NCBI GenBank assembly: GCA_039105265.1
Contig: JAPFFF010000035.1
Coordinates: forward strand, 1-64,000
DNA: 64,000 bases
Reading direction: 5' to 3'
Origin: Tritrichomonas musculus
Taxonomy: Eukaryota > Parabasalia > Tritrichomonadida > Tritrichomonadidae
Made by a program: the position numbers and the translations under genes. Below the pieces are notes generated by a model that was not told where the DNA came from, did no database searches, and worked only from the letters and a program-made list of their open reading frames with translations. Shown piece by piece: positions 20,257-31,045 of the stretch (positions are counted from its first letter, which is position 1; every line of letters starts with the position of its first letter).

Positions 20257-20913
20257 ATGAATGGTAAATTTGAACAAATGCAGAATAGGATAGATGAACT
20301 TGTTGTTGAATTGAACCAAGTTAAAGAAGAAAATGCCGAATTAATAAGTTCAAATAAAGAAATGGTAGAACGAATATCAAGACTTGAAGAGACTATTCAT
20401 AGAATGGATGATCAAAGAAGAGAACAGATGGAAAGAACAGAACAAATTAATACAGAAATTGCAAATATCAAAAAATTAATTCCTAATCCACCTCCTTTCT
20501 CTGTTCATTTTGAAATAGGCCTCAATAATCCAGCAATACCTATTAAAGTTTTCCCTTGGGGAAATATTGTTCCATTAAATAAAGTAATATCAGATTCTAA
20601 TAACACATTTAACATTAACGAACATTGTTTCGTAATTCCCGTTTCAGGAGTATGGATGATTCAAGGGCAATGCCAAATTTTAAATCAACAAGTACAAGAC
20701 AGCTTTTTCCATATTGGCATTGATAAAAATGGGGCTACAATAACAGGTAATGGGTTTTACCATAAAGCACAAGGACAAGAATTTATGGCAATCACATGGG
20801 TTGGAGATTGTATACAAGGTGATAAAATATATCTTCAAGTTTATGAAAATACACAGGTAAATTCTTTTTTGGCATCTTTGAAAGGATATTTAATGACACC
20901 AAATCTTGAATAA
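20257..20913 (+). CDS. Coiled-coil protein with C1q/TNF-like beta domain, 218 aa
   Basis: Residues 1-80 are a strongly heptad-like charged coiled coil (MQNRIDELVVELNQVKEENAEL). Residues 90-218 are beta-rich with landmarks FSVHFEIGL, NINEHCFVIPVSGVWMIQG, HIGIDKNGA and GDKIYLQVYEN. This order (beta strand, then P-x-SG-x-W/Y, then a hydrophilic turn, then GD-x-[IV]-x-L) fits the C1q/TNF jelly-roll fold, and the coiled coil would trimerise it. There is no signal peptide or membrane segment, so it looks intracellular. The reading frame is intact. A phage-fibre-like trimer head is the alternative description. The function is unknown. Confidence 0.65.
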   Translation: MNGKFEQMQNRIDELVVELNQVKEENAELISSNKEMVERISRLEETIHRMDDQRREQMERTEQINTEIANIKKLIPNPPPFSVHFEIGLNNPAIPIKVFPWGNIVPLNKVISDSNNTFNINEHCFVIPVSGVWMIQGQCQILNQQVQDSFFHIGIDKNGATITGNGFYHKAQGQEFMAITWVGDCIQGDKIYLQVYENTQVNSFLASLKGYLMTPNLE

Positions 20914-22215
20914 ATATCAATATATTTTTAGATCATTCAAATATTTTTTTCATTATTAATAATGAAATTGTTTAATAATAAACAAATATTTTAAACAATT
21001 GCTTTAACAAACAATATAAAACTTGATTGATTTCTAAATATCAAATAAGAAAATATACATAAAATTTTTTTTAATTAACTATATCACTACTGTAAAGACA
21101 TTGATAAAAAAGATTACATTATTTTTTCATTATATCAATAAAAAGTTTTTTGGATTAATGTATTTATATATTAATGATATTTTATATTTATAAAATAAAT
21201 ATTATTAAAAAATAGTAAAGCAAACATTGTAAACATTGGAAATGAAATATTTGGTAATGATTGTAAAGCAAGATTAAAAGTTAAATTGTAAATATCAGTA
21301 AAAACAATTGAAATTGGAAAAAGATTTCTTTTTTTGTTTTTTTTTACAATTGAAAATGGAAAAAATATATCCCTTTTTTTTTTTTCATCAAATATGACTT
21401 CATCTTTTATACAGTATTTCAAAATAAATGAATATGATGTCTTTACTTTAAGGCATTTTTAAAAGTTGAACCGATGATTACATTTTAAATATCATATTTA
21501 TAAAAAAATATTTATCATATTTCATATCAGACAATATTTAAACAATATATTGAATGCATATTTATTACATTCATTTCGGCATTTTGTTAATGATTTTCCA
21601 TTAACTTTATATTAAGTTATATAATAGAGGGTTTTCCAAAAAAAAAGGTTGTTCAAAACTAATCTTTTTTCCGAAAACTCGATGATAATAGGAAATTCTT
21701 TTTTTTCCAAAAATTGGTCTGTTTTCCGAAATTTTTATTTTTTGCCTATCTCGAACTTTTTTGCTAAAAAAATGGGATTTTAACGAAAAATGAAATTTTT
21801 TATGCAAAAAAAAAATATTTTATTAGTAAAAAAAATATAAGAGGTAAATAAATTTATGACATTACAATAAAACAAAAACTAGCTATAATTGAGATACCAA
21901 AAATACAATCTACAATTATGATAAAGTTATATCAACTATATTCTGCAATTTATGCTTATAAATATTTATATCGTATAGAAAGGCAGAAACTAATCTACAT
22001 GTTTAGCTGACTCCCATCTTTTATAATTTAATTTAATTTTTGATGAGTGCTGAATTTGTTAACTATATAAAAATTTTTGTAGAGATTCGTGGGTATACAT
22101 TATTTTTTGATTATTATTCAATATATATTGAATAATTATATAACAACACAATCATATATAAACAGTAGAAACAAATACATAGTAGATAAATAAATAACAT
22201 TTTTTCAAAAAAAAG
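20914..22215. other. Intergenic, AT-rich
   Basis: Nothing convincing is seen. The short minus-strand frames at 21171-21422 and 21607-21807 are Lys/Phe-rich readings of A/T runs. There is a stop in frame (22195) directly before the kinase sequence starts. Confidence 0.65.
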
Positions 22216-24434
22216 CATGAGTATTTACCACGTGGATCTCTTGGATCCATTCTCGAAGCTGAAAGACAAAATAAAGCAGATCCAGCCTGGACTCCAACTA
22301 AAAAATATATCAACTTAATTGGAATTGCACATGCAATGAGATATATGCATAACCAAAACTTCCTTCATAGGGATTTGAAACCATATAATATTCTTGTCGA
22401 TGATAATTTATTTCCAAAAATTTGTGATTTTGGTTGTGCCAGATTTTTTCCGAAACTATTTGAAGAGACAATCAAAAACCGAACTATAGAAATTGGCACC
22501 CAAGAATACATGTCCCCAGAAATCTTTGAAGGTGCGACTCCTTATAATGAAACCGTTGATGTGTATGCTTTTTCTATGACCGCATATGAAATTATTACTG
22601 GAAAAAGGCCTTATTATGATTTTAAACCACCAACAGACTATTTGTTTTTTAAAAATGTAAAGGAAGGAAGAAGACCAATTTTGACTGACGATATTACCGA
22701 AAAAATGAAAAATCTTCTTTCAAAATGCTGGGACCCAGATATTCATAAACGCCCATCATTTGATGTAATTTTCGATGAATTGTCTCATGATACTTCTTAT
22801 ATCGCAGATGAAGTCAATGTTGATGAAATCAATGCTTTTATTGATAGTATTTCTAATGAAGAAACCGAAAAAACAAAAAATAAAGGAGACAATAAAGTCG
22901 AAAACAAATCAAAAGAAGCATATGCATCAATTATTAAGACTTTGACACAAAAAGTAGACAATATTGGCGAAATTCAGTTCAATTTCAACTATGATAAAAG
23001 TAGCATTTTGCATGTAGCTTGCGCATCTGGCGACTTTGATCTAGTTAAATATTTAATATCACTCAATGTAATCGATTTAAAATCAAAATCAATTTTTCCT
23101 TTCAATTTTGAATGATATTCTCAATTTTTCAATTCATTCAATTTTGAATGCCAAAAAATTTAATGGAATTTTAGAATAAAATTTGATTAATGCAACAATC
23201 TTACATTACGCTTGCGAGTCAGGAAATCTTGATCTTGTAAAATATTTAATATCACTTCCAGAAATTGATCCAAAATGGGTAGATGTTTTTTTATATTAAA
23301 TTTTGGACGATGTTTAAATGATGCACATATTCATTGTATTTTGATAACATAAATGTTCATAAAATTTTAATAAACAATATCATTTATTGTACAGTATTAC
23401 ATTTAGCTTGCGGATCTGGAAATCTTAATCTTGTCAGGTATTTGATATCACTTCACGAAATTGATACAAAATCGGTAACAATTTTTTTTATATGTTTTTT
23501 AATACTGTCTCAAATAATCTTTTTTTTCATTCAATTTTGAATGCATATTGTTAATGGAATTCCAAAATATGTATGATTTATTGTACAATACTTCATTATG
23601 CTTGCGAATCTGGAAATTATGATATTGCCAAATATTTGATATCCAATGATTTAATTGATCCGAAAATTAAGAACATTTTTATTTGAAAATTTAATAAAGT
23701 TTTGAAAAAGTTGTTAGTTTATTCAATTTTTGGCAACATTAATTTTTATGGGATTCAAAAACATACTTTTTTATGAAACAATTTTGCATTATGCATGCGA
23801 ATCGGGCAACCTAAGACTTGTCAAACATTTAATAAAATATGAAATAATTGAACCAACTTCTAAAACAATTTTAACTCTTTTTTTTATGATATTAAATGCA
23901 AATTTTTTTGAATAATATTTCTAACTTCCAAATGATTTATGGAATTAAAAAAGCTATAATTATTTATTCTACAATTTTACACTTTGCTTGCGAATCAGGT
24001 AATCTTGAACTTGTTGAATATTTGATATCATTAAAATATTTTAAAGATTATGATCTGAATTCAAAAGACATTTTTTTATTTTCTTTTTGAATACTGAAAT
24101 TATTGATGTATATTTAATTCAATTTCTAGTCTCTCTTGCTTATGGAATTCCAAAAATTGTAAAATTTATTTTACGATATTGCATAATGCTTGCGCATCTG
24201 GAAATCTTGAAATCGTTAACTATTTATTATCCCTTCACAAAATTGATCCTAAAATAAAATCAATTTTTTTTTGTTATTTTCCATAACATTTTAAAAACAT
24301 CATCTTTCATTTTATTCCAACAAAATAATCATTCATGGCATTTAAAAATTGGTGTTTTTTTTTATGAAACTGCTTTGGATGTGGCTAAGAAGAATGGTCA
24401 CCAAATAATCGTTAAATGTTTAGAAAACTACTAG
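22216..24434 (+). pseudogene. Kinase-ankyrin gene, 5'-truncated, one ankyrin repeat per exon-like module
   Basis: The frame starts inside a kinase domain (HEYLPRGSLGSILEAE), so the Gly-rich loop and the VAxK lysine are absent. From 22216, HRDLKPYN is at residues 51-58, DFG at 71-73 and the GTQEYMSPEI activation-loop end follows, all intact and TKL-like as in many trichomonad kinases. After an acidic linker come eight ankyrin segments at about 22993, 23194, 23391, 23580, 23777, 23971, 24171 and 24365, the last ending VKCLENY-stop. Each has an undamaged TILHYACESGNL-type core. They are separated by roughly 85-120-base spacers with stops, always placed between the K-x-I end of one repeat and the x-T-I-L start of the next. 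Undamaged modules with broken spacers suggest introns, but GT-AG ends are not seen. The lost 5' end argues for a pseudogene, or for an upstream exon not found. Confidence 0.65.
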
Positions 24435-25732
24435 AATTGATTTGGAACATGACAATATCACTTACTCATAATCTTTTTGAGAAATACAATTCAATTTAAA
24501 GTAAAATAATTTAATTTTTATTTTATTTTGTTTTTTTTTTATTTTTAAAATATGATGTGTTTTGGGGGATAGGACAAAAAAACCAACTCAATTTTTACGT
24601 TGGTATTCAATTTTTTATTTTTGAGAAGGTACTTTTGTCCATATAAAATTCGATTGGACAAAAACACTAGTAATTCATTCAATTTGGAAATTTGAATTGG
24701 ACAAAAATACCCAAAAAAATTTGAATGATAAAATAATTGAAATAAAAATTAAAATTCAACAAAAAATAAATACTAAATTTAAAAATAAATTATGAATATA
24801 AAGCTATTGATTCATTATTTAAATCATAATCCGTAATACTTAAAAAATTTAAAAAAATCAAAATTGGATATAATTAAGGTTCATAAAATTCAATCATTTC
24901 CAGGAATTTCGATTATAAATAAATAGAACTTAGTTTTAGAAAATGAAATTATGCATTTTTATGCGAAATTATAATCAAATTAAAGATTTCGAAAAATGCT
25001 ATATATTAAAGTTTACAAAAATATATATATTCCTTTACAAATAGTCATATAAAAAATATCTGAGCTCCTATCATGCAATAATCATTCCAAAAAATACATA
25101 ATCAAAGAATTATTTAAGTATAAAAATTTTTGGCATCAAAACCAACAATATTTATATTATGTTAATATTAAAAGCAATAATGCCAAAATATATTTCTTTT
25201 TCTTTTTATTCTTTAATAATTCATGGGATATATACGTTTTTAAATATTTTATTTTCTCAGAAATAAATTGAATAGAATAAAATTGTGAGAGAAAAATGGT
25301 CACAAATAAAATATGAATATTTCATTTAATATATAAAAATGCCATAATTAATTCCAACTATATAAATTTAAATAAATTAAAAATTTTATTTAAAGCAAAA
25401 TTATATATATTTTGGGCATTTAATCGAGATCATTATTCATTAAATTGATCAATAAGTTTGAAATGTTATTATACTCATGAATTTTTCATTATATCTCCTT
25501 TTTAAATATATTATAACTATTTATTAAGAAATAACTTTGTAAATTCAAATTGAATATTTGAAGTATAATATTAATAATAAGAATTATTTGGTCTATTCAT
25601 TAATAGTTATCATATAATCATCTTTTTATTGTAAAATTCAATTTTATTCTGACTTTTTGGCTCAAATTTCGTATTAGTTTTTTTGAAAGGAATTTATTCT
25701 CAAAAGTAATATTTTGGGCTACAAAAAAATTG
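24435..25732. other. Intergenic, AT-rich
   Basis: No gene is seen. A stretch near 24590-24730 has repeated ATTCAATTTTT and GGACAAAAA words on both strands but no clear unit. Confidence 0.65.
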
Positions 25733-26240
25733 CATTCAAAAAAGCCCCCACTTTTTGAGAGAGTAGAAATTTCTTAAAAAATGGATAGAATGATAATAAA
25801 GAAAAATTAATATGAAAATATTTATAATAAAAAAGATAAATAAAAGCTAAAAATAAGAAAACTGAGTATATGTGTAAAAATTTTAGAAATATAGAATGAT
25901 AATTAAGAAAATTGTTAAAATTAAGAATCCTCGCTACGCTGCGGTTTGTAGAATCAACGCATAATGGGGGCTACGCCCCCATTCGTCCAATATTTTTGCG
26001 GAGCCTCAGCTCCGCAAAAATATTGGTCGCTCCCTTTCGGGCCAGGCCCCCCCTAGCCCCCCAAGGGGGGAAGCCCTCCGGGTGTCAGCCCTTCGTTCGC
26101 TCGAGTTTTGGTTCCTTGTTGTGTTCTGGAAATGAAATAGCTCTTTTTTACTTCTAAAAATTTTTATCTTCTTGAGCCAAACCGTTTTATTTTTACTTAT
26201 TTGGACATATTCCCAGAAAAAGTGGGGGCTTTTTTGAATG
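25733..26240. mobile_element. GC-rich inverted-repeat element (MITE-like), 508 bp
   Basis: The ends are inverted repeats of about 24 bases, CATTCAAAAAAGCCCCCAC and TTTTT on the left and its complement at 26217-26240 on the right. No clear target duplication is seen. The core (25925-26110) is strikingly GC-rich in an AT-rich region. It is packed with hairpins, including GGGGGCTACGCCCCC, a GCGGAGC/GCTCCGC stem with ATTTTT flanks at about 25990-26023, and CCCCCC...GGGGGG near 26050-26070. There is no gene: the 81-codon frame over it is a by-product. The core words look bacterial or structured-RNA-like. Confidence 0.7.
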
Positions 26241-27964
26241 AATCTTTTTTTTAGCCAAGATGATTTATCTCATAAAATTCATTTTTTAATCATAAAAATT
26301 GAAAAATTTATTCTATATATTAGTTATATTATCACTGAAATATTATTTAATAGAAATAATTTATTTTAAATGAGAAACTAAGTGAAATATATATTTGAAT
26401 AAATATTTAATAAAAAGTTTAAAATAAAACAATTCAATTTTTTGAGTAAAAAAAAAACTATCATTATCTTTTAATTAAAATTATTAAATTCAAAAAATGA
26501 TGAAAATATAAAAGAATAAACATAATTTATATTATATTTAATATATAAAATTAAATAAAAATTTTTATTTACAATGATACATACAAAAATATAAAAAAAT
26601 GCATTAATTCATCAAATAATAGAGAATATACAACAGCAAAACTAAATAAAAGAATCTGAAAATAAATTAAATCATTGAAATATATCTTAGATGATATAAA
26701 AAAGTGATATTTACCAATGTTATTGGGTAATAATAATAGTCAAATCGAGATTAATTATGTTTCTGCCATAAAATTCTTAGATTTACTATTATTTTTCAAT
26801 GAAGGCATTCTCCTGCATTTTCAAACCCTTTTTAAATCCAATAAGATTCTTATCTTTGTAGATAATTCTTATTTTTTCGATTTTTATACATTTTAAATAT
26901 TGTTTTTTTCTACAAATATAGATATCTTATACATCTTCTGTAAGAAAATCTTCATCAATATCAATTCGGAATAAATTTTATACATAAAAAGAACCATTTA
27001 TATGGTTTTCACAAAAAACCTCTCATTTTAGGTATAATATAATTCATAGAGACGCTGATTTAACCAGTAATAACATGATTTTAATGAAGTCTATAATGTT
27101 TTTACTGGTGAGAATTTTGTTTTGAATGTGATTTTATAATGTGATTTACTCGATAGGGAGTCTACTGGTTTAACTTTGTGAGATTTAATGCATATGGATA
27201 TCAAAAAAGGCTGTATGCATCAGAGAGCAAAAGACAATGTCATTTTTTATATGCGAAGAAATGTTAATAAGTTTAGCTTCTGAAAAAATGTTAAACAATA
27301 CAGTTGTAACTAAACAAATGAAGTATCTGAGGTTAAAGATTTTGAATTAAATGTGAGTTTTAATATTTTGAGAAATTAGTTTTATTAATTATATGAATAA
27401 ATTTAAATGGAAATTTTTTCCATATAAGAAAATAAAAGATTCTGAGATGTTTATGAAGATTCCATCAACTTTTTGCAAGCATACACTTATAAAGTCATAT
27501 CTATCTACCTCATTAAAATTATTACATAATCTTGAAACGAATAAAAGACCACCGAGGTTTGTCGATAAAGAACTGCATAAAATATGAGCATCAAGTCCTT
27601 GAAAGATTATGATAAAAATATAGAACATTTCAACTATTACATAACTTTTGGAAAGAAAGCCAATTTCTATAATATCAGCTATTAAAATCATATTACATCT
27701 TTTTCAGGTTAGGTTAATGTTAACAAATTTAACAAATCATGATTAAAGGAGTGTAAAAACAAATCATAAAAAAATGAATGAAGAGGTTCAAAAGCAATCT
27801 TTCGGATTAGACTATTAAAGTTTAACCATTTTAATTGCTACTGAAAGACATTTTTATTACCATTACTGAGAGATTTTTTATTACTTATTATTGTTGACAT
27901 GCATTAAGAACGGTTTTCAAATAAAGAAATGTGATTTAATAAACACTTAAAACAGTAAAATTAA
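26241..27964. other. Intergenic up to the Polinton
   Basis: Mostly featureless AT-rich DNA. 27000-27330 is less AT-biased and may be old coding or element sequence. Overlapping frames at 27389-27691 (minus) and 27393-27587 (plus, MNKFKWKFFPYKKIKDSE...) are more complex than background but match nothing I recognise. The last bases before 27965 are the target flank of the Polinton. Confidence 0.6.
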
Positions 27965-28035
27965 AGTAGTATATACGAGTCGGTTTCCGTTGGGGCCACG
28001 CTACGCTTAAGCCCACGCGTCAACACGAACTCGCG
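27965..28035 (+). repeat. Left terminal sequence of the Polinton
   Basis: It opens AGTAGTATATACGAGTCGG and runs to GAACTCGCG before an A-rich tract (28036-28115). It shares its first 22 bases, the GAACTCG end and the A-rich follow-on with 14258-14319 in opposite orientation. It is GC-rich inside (CCACGCTACGCTTAAGCCC). Confidence 0.85.
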
Positions 28036-28129
28036 ATAAAAATAAAAAAAAAAAAAAATAAAAATGAAAAAAAAAAAAAAAAAAAAAAAAAAATAAAAAT
28101 GAAAAAAAAATAAAAAAAATTTTTCTTCA

Positions 28130-28298
28130 ACTTGTTTTTTTCTTGAAGTACTACTAGGGACCTAAACAACTACCTCGGGTCCCCACTACTTGTTTTTTTC
28201 TTGAAGTACTACTAGGGACCTAAACAACTACCTCGGGTCCCCACTACTTGTTTTTTCTTGAAGTACTACTAGGGACCTAAACAACTACCTCGGGTCCC
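28130..28298. repeat. Three 58-bp subterminal repeats of the Polinton
   Basis: Near-identical units start at 28130, 28188 and 28246. Each contains CTTGAAGTACTACTAGGGAC and CAACTACCTCGGGTCCC. The word TACTTGTTTTTT also occurs, inverted, in the internal minisatellite at 38585-38925. Confidence 0.9.
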
Positions 28299-28547
28299 TC
28301 ATAGTCTATTTTGATGTTCAGCTATAGAGATACGTGCATCAATTGACTTCAATAATAACTTAGCTTTTTCAATGTCTTCAAAGAGTTCTTTGTATGACTT
28401 GATTATATTTATCATTATATCGAATTGACTAGCTATTTTATCATCATCTTCATTCATACATTTTCCAAATATCTTGTCTTTAATAACTTTAAATCTTGCA
28501 TATAGAGCTTCTGCGTCATTATTCAGTCCGTTAAGAGCGCTATTCAT
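28299..28547 (-). CDS. Small Polinton protein, 82 aa, helical
   Basis: Opens MNSALNGLNNDAEAL and is predicted to be almost all alpha-helical (KDIFG...SYKELFEDIEKAKLLLKSID). No known domain. The stop abuts the subterminal repeats. The start context on the minus strand is TTAAATG, one of the recurrent TAAATG starts of this element. The role is unknown. Confidence 0.5.
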   Translation of the reverse strand: MNSALNGLNNDAEALYARFKVIKDKIFGKCMNEDDDKIASQFDIMINIIKSYKELFEDIEKAKLLLKSIDARISIAEHQNRL

Positions 28548-28587
28548 TTAAGACAAAAATAAAAAAATAACAATAAAATAAAAGAAG

Positions 28588-28845
28588 TTAAATTTTACTA
28601 AGTAGTTCGTCTATATGAGGTAGTTCAGTTTTTTCAGTTTGAACACCTACATCTAGAAGTTCTTCTTTCTCTTCTTCTTTCTCTTCTTCTTCTTTCTCTT
28701 GATGTTCATAATAGTTTTTATACAAGTTTACTCGCTTTTTTTTCTTTGGAAACTTGATAACGTTTTTTTCTTTGTCATCGAGAGGATAATAAAGAGGTCC
28801 TTTATCATCAATTCCTTCAACAATGATTGTCCCCCACTTGCTCAT
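28588..28845 (-). CDS. Small Polinton protein, 85 aa, with Glu/Lys tract and GVQTE motif
   Basis: It has an ordered N-terminus (MSKWGTIIVEGIDDKGPLYY), a Lys-rich patch, an EEKEEEKEE tract at about 50-63 and then DVGVQTEKTELP. The GVQTE motif recurs as a QT-type short motif in three other proteins of the element. It lies 40 bases from its minus-strand neighbour, so the two may be expressed together. The function is unknown. Confidence 0.5.
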   Translation of the reverse strand: MSKWGTIIVEGIDDKGPLYYPLDDKEKNVIKFPKKKKRVNLYKNYYEHQEKEEEEKEEEKEELLDVGVQTEKTELPHIDELLSKI

Positions 28846-28896
28846 ACAAAAATAAAAATGAAATGAAAATATTTAAATCATTCAAAAAGTGAGAAA

Positions 28897-29232
28897 ATGT
28901 CATTTGTACCACTCAAAGGCTTTACTAACGACTATGAGATATTGAATAGGTACCCCTTTACTATAAGACGTAAGAGTAATCATTTTATATGCAAAGATGC
29001 AAAACATATTAAGGGGTATATACGTGTATGTCTAAATGGCGACTACTACTTGAAACATGTACTTATAGCAAGACAGTTCATACCTAATGATGACCCACAA
29101 CATAAAATAGAGGTAGACCATATCAATAGGAATAGGGCTGACTACCATCTAAGCAACTTAAGATGGATAACCCCAACTGATAGTAACTATAACAGGGATA
29201 TGCCCAAAATTATAAATGCGAGGGCAGATTAA
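28897..29232 (+). CDS. HNH homing-type endonuclease, 111 aa
   Basis: HNH enzymes make DNA breaks or nicks using a metal-binding beta-beta-alpha fold. The motif lies at about residues 53-92: HVLIARQFIPND, then EVDHINRNRADYHLSNLRWIT, the classic VDHxN...NLRW core of small HNH nucleases. It is short and has no clear DNA-specificity domain beyond the N-terminal 50 residues. HNH genes occur in viruses and some Polintons as hitchhikers or accessory nucleases. It diverges from the small gene at 28588-28845 across about 50 bases and overlaps the end of the minus-strand gene at 29210. Confidence 0.85.
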   Translation: MSFVPLKGFTNDYEILNRYPFTIRRKSNHFICKDAKHIKGYIRVCLNGDYYLKHVLIARQFIPNDDPQHKIEVDHINRNRADYHLSNLRWITPTDSNYNRDMPKIINARAD

Positions 29233-29461
29233 CTATATATAGTTCTAAGAACTCCAAAGCAAAGTGTTCAATTCGACCTAAAAAATCAACATCATTATCT
29301 ATCCTCATTATTTGAAGATGTTCAGGTTTGAAATACTGAGCTGATAATTCTTTTATAGTCTTCATCAATTTTTTTCTTCTTGTTTCATCACTCTCTACAC
29401 TATATTCATGGATGTTCGATAGAATTCTAACGAGGATATACATACGGTCTGATTGAGACAT
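29210..29461 (-). CDS. Small Polinton protein, 83 aa
   Basis: The internal ATG at 29461 (MSQSDRMYILVRILSNIHEY) is preferred to the upstream one at 29524, because the upstream 21 residues are low-quality and would overlap the divergent protease gene. It is helical, with no recognised domain. Its start and the protease start (29477) are only 15 bases apart on opposite strands, so any promoter must be shared or lie inside the genes. Confidence 0.5.
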   Translation of the reverse strand: MSQSDRMYILVRILSNIHEYSVESDETRRKKLMKTIKELSAQYFKPEHLQIMRIDNDVDFLGRIEHFALEFLELYIVNLPSHL

Positions 29462-29476
29462 TTTATAATGATAAAA

Positions 29477-31024
29477 ATGACAAGTGATAAAGGCACACAA
29501 ACTAAACCTAACAATAAAATACAACTACTACAATGTACTTTTAAATTTCGACCTAAACTAGTTGATAGAGATGTTGCAAGATTAACAAGAGGTTTGGGTC
29601 AAACTATATGGAAGTTCTCTAATAATCAAATAAATCTACAAAAATTATATGAGACATATTTAAATACTAGTATAGCTTTTAAAGACGTACTTGAATTTGC
29701 TAATAGACTCAAGAGAGAGAGACCAAAAGCAAAATTTACAGGTTGTGTTTTTGCAATTAAGAAAAATCAAGATGATAAAGATGAACATGGACATTACATA
29801 ACAGTATTAAAGCCATATCAATATACTCTCCAGGAATCAACAACATGTATATTAACAGAGATAAAATTACATTATGATATTATCAACATAAGAATATCTC
29901 GAATGAAGACTGAGGAGGAAAAACAAGCAGCTAGAGAACTGAGAGAGCAGATGAAAGAAAGAACATTGAAAAGTGATAAGAAAGAATATAAAACTAGAGG
30001 TATTCAAACAGATGATATACCAGAATTGGCTCCATTACCCAGACCTCCAACTTTAAATCGAAATGATTATCATCTTAACCTTAGGAAAATCGGTAGGAAC
30101 CGACCCACAAATGTTGAGCCACCAACAAGGGACCAAAATCAAAACAGAATTCAACTTTTACTTCAAAGTAGTACAAATTTAGACGAGGATGATAGACCTA
30201 AGAAAAAATCAAAACAACCTAAGACAAAATCAAAACGACCTCGTTCACCTTCACCTCCACCTCCACCACCTCCTCCTCCTTCATCACCACCTCCACAGTT
30301 TCCATCATCACATACCTCTCGAGGTACTAGTCCTCCTCCAAGAGAACCCCGTATGACACCACAGAAGACAGGAGAGTATACAGTAGACCAAAGACGTCAT
30401 AAAATTCATGATTGGAGGAGTTTAGTCAATGATGAAAATATAGAAGAAGATGTTATTGATGACTACTTGAAACTTCTATATAACAAAGGAAAGAGATTGA
30501 ATAAACAACCTGGTCAAAATGAGGCAGAGTTTGATAAAAAGAAAATATTGGTTTTACCTACTGCATTTTATACCCTCCTTTCTAGAGCATATGAGACTAA
30601 TGATATGGAAAAAATACATGAACTGATGAAAAGTCCTATCTCAGGTAAACAGTCATTTTCACATTTCGATAAAGTATTTGTCCCCATTTGTTCAGATGGA
30701 GAACATTGGGTTTTATGTATTGTTCGATATTCAAAGAAAATAATCGAATGCTATGACTCTGAGAATAAGTCAATGGCACCAGAGGTAAAGACACTTAATA
30801 AGTGGATCAATATTTCAGGAACAGGTAAGTTAAAAGCAAAATATTATGATGTACCTAGTCAAAGGAATAACAAGGATTGTGGAGTGTTTCTAATGGAATC
30901 TTGTCGTACCTTTTTGCATGAAGGAAATGGTAAGTTTAAACAACGCAATATGCCAGATATTAGAAAGAGAATACTTCGAGAACTTCAAAACAATGAATTA
31001 GAAACAGGTGTTGTATATAAATAA
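29477..31024 (+). CDS. Polinton cysteine protease (Ulp1/adenain-like, C48) with disordered N-terminal region
   Basis: In Polintons this protease is thought to mature capsid proteins. The catalytic domain is C-terminal: His410 in GEHWVL, an acidic residue in ECYDSE, the Gln in PSQRNNKDCG and Cys468 in DCGVF, the standard H-D-Q-C order. Residues 1-330 carry a folded-looking segment (about 15-140), then a Lys/Arg-rich linker with SPPPPPPPPPSSPPP. Two QT motifs are visible, KGTQT near the start and RGIQT at about 177. The ATG at 29477 is preferred over 29453 and 29468 by the AAAAATG context. The basic, proline-rich arm may bind DNA or direct packaging. It is first in a plus-strand run with the integrase and ATPase. 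Confidence 0.85.
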   Translation: MTSDKGTQTKPNNKIQLLQCTFKFRPKLVDRDVARLTRGLGQTIWKFSNNQINLQKLYETYLNTSIAFKDVLEFANRLKRERPKAKFTGCVFAIKKNQDDKDEHGHYITVLKPYQYTLQESTTCILTEIKLHYDIINIRISRMKTEEEKQAARELREQMKERTLKSDKKEYKTRGIQTDDIPELAPLPRPPTLNRNDYHLNLRKIGRNRPTNVEPPTRDQNQNRIQLLLQSSTNLDEDDRPKKKSKQPKTKSKRPRSPSPPPPPPPPPSSPPPQFPSSHTSRGTSPPPREPRMTPQKTGEYTVDQRRHKIHDWRSLVNDENIEEDVIDDYLKLLYNKGKRLNKQPGQNEAEFDKKKILVLPTAFYTLLSRAYETNDMEKIHELMKSPISGKQSFSHFDKVFVPICSDGEHWVLCIVRYSKKIIECYDSENKSMAPEVKTLNKWINISGTGKLKAKYYDVPSQRNNKDCGVFLMESCRTFLHEGNGKFKQRNMPDIRKRILRELQNNELETGVVYK

Positions 31025-31045
31025 AGACTTTTTATTCAACTCGAA

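Noticed and set aside
25912-26157. 81-codon frame over the GC-rich core
   Set aside because: It crosses hairpins and changes composition along its length, with no protein-like conservation; it is explained by the element core.
27000-27200. Possible inverted pair TTAACCAGTAA / TACTGGTTTAA as an element
   Set aside because: Only about ten bases match and no target duplication is visible.
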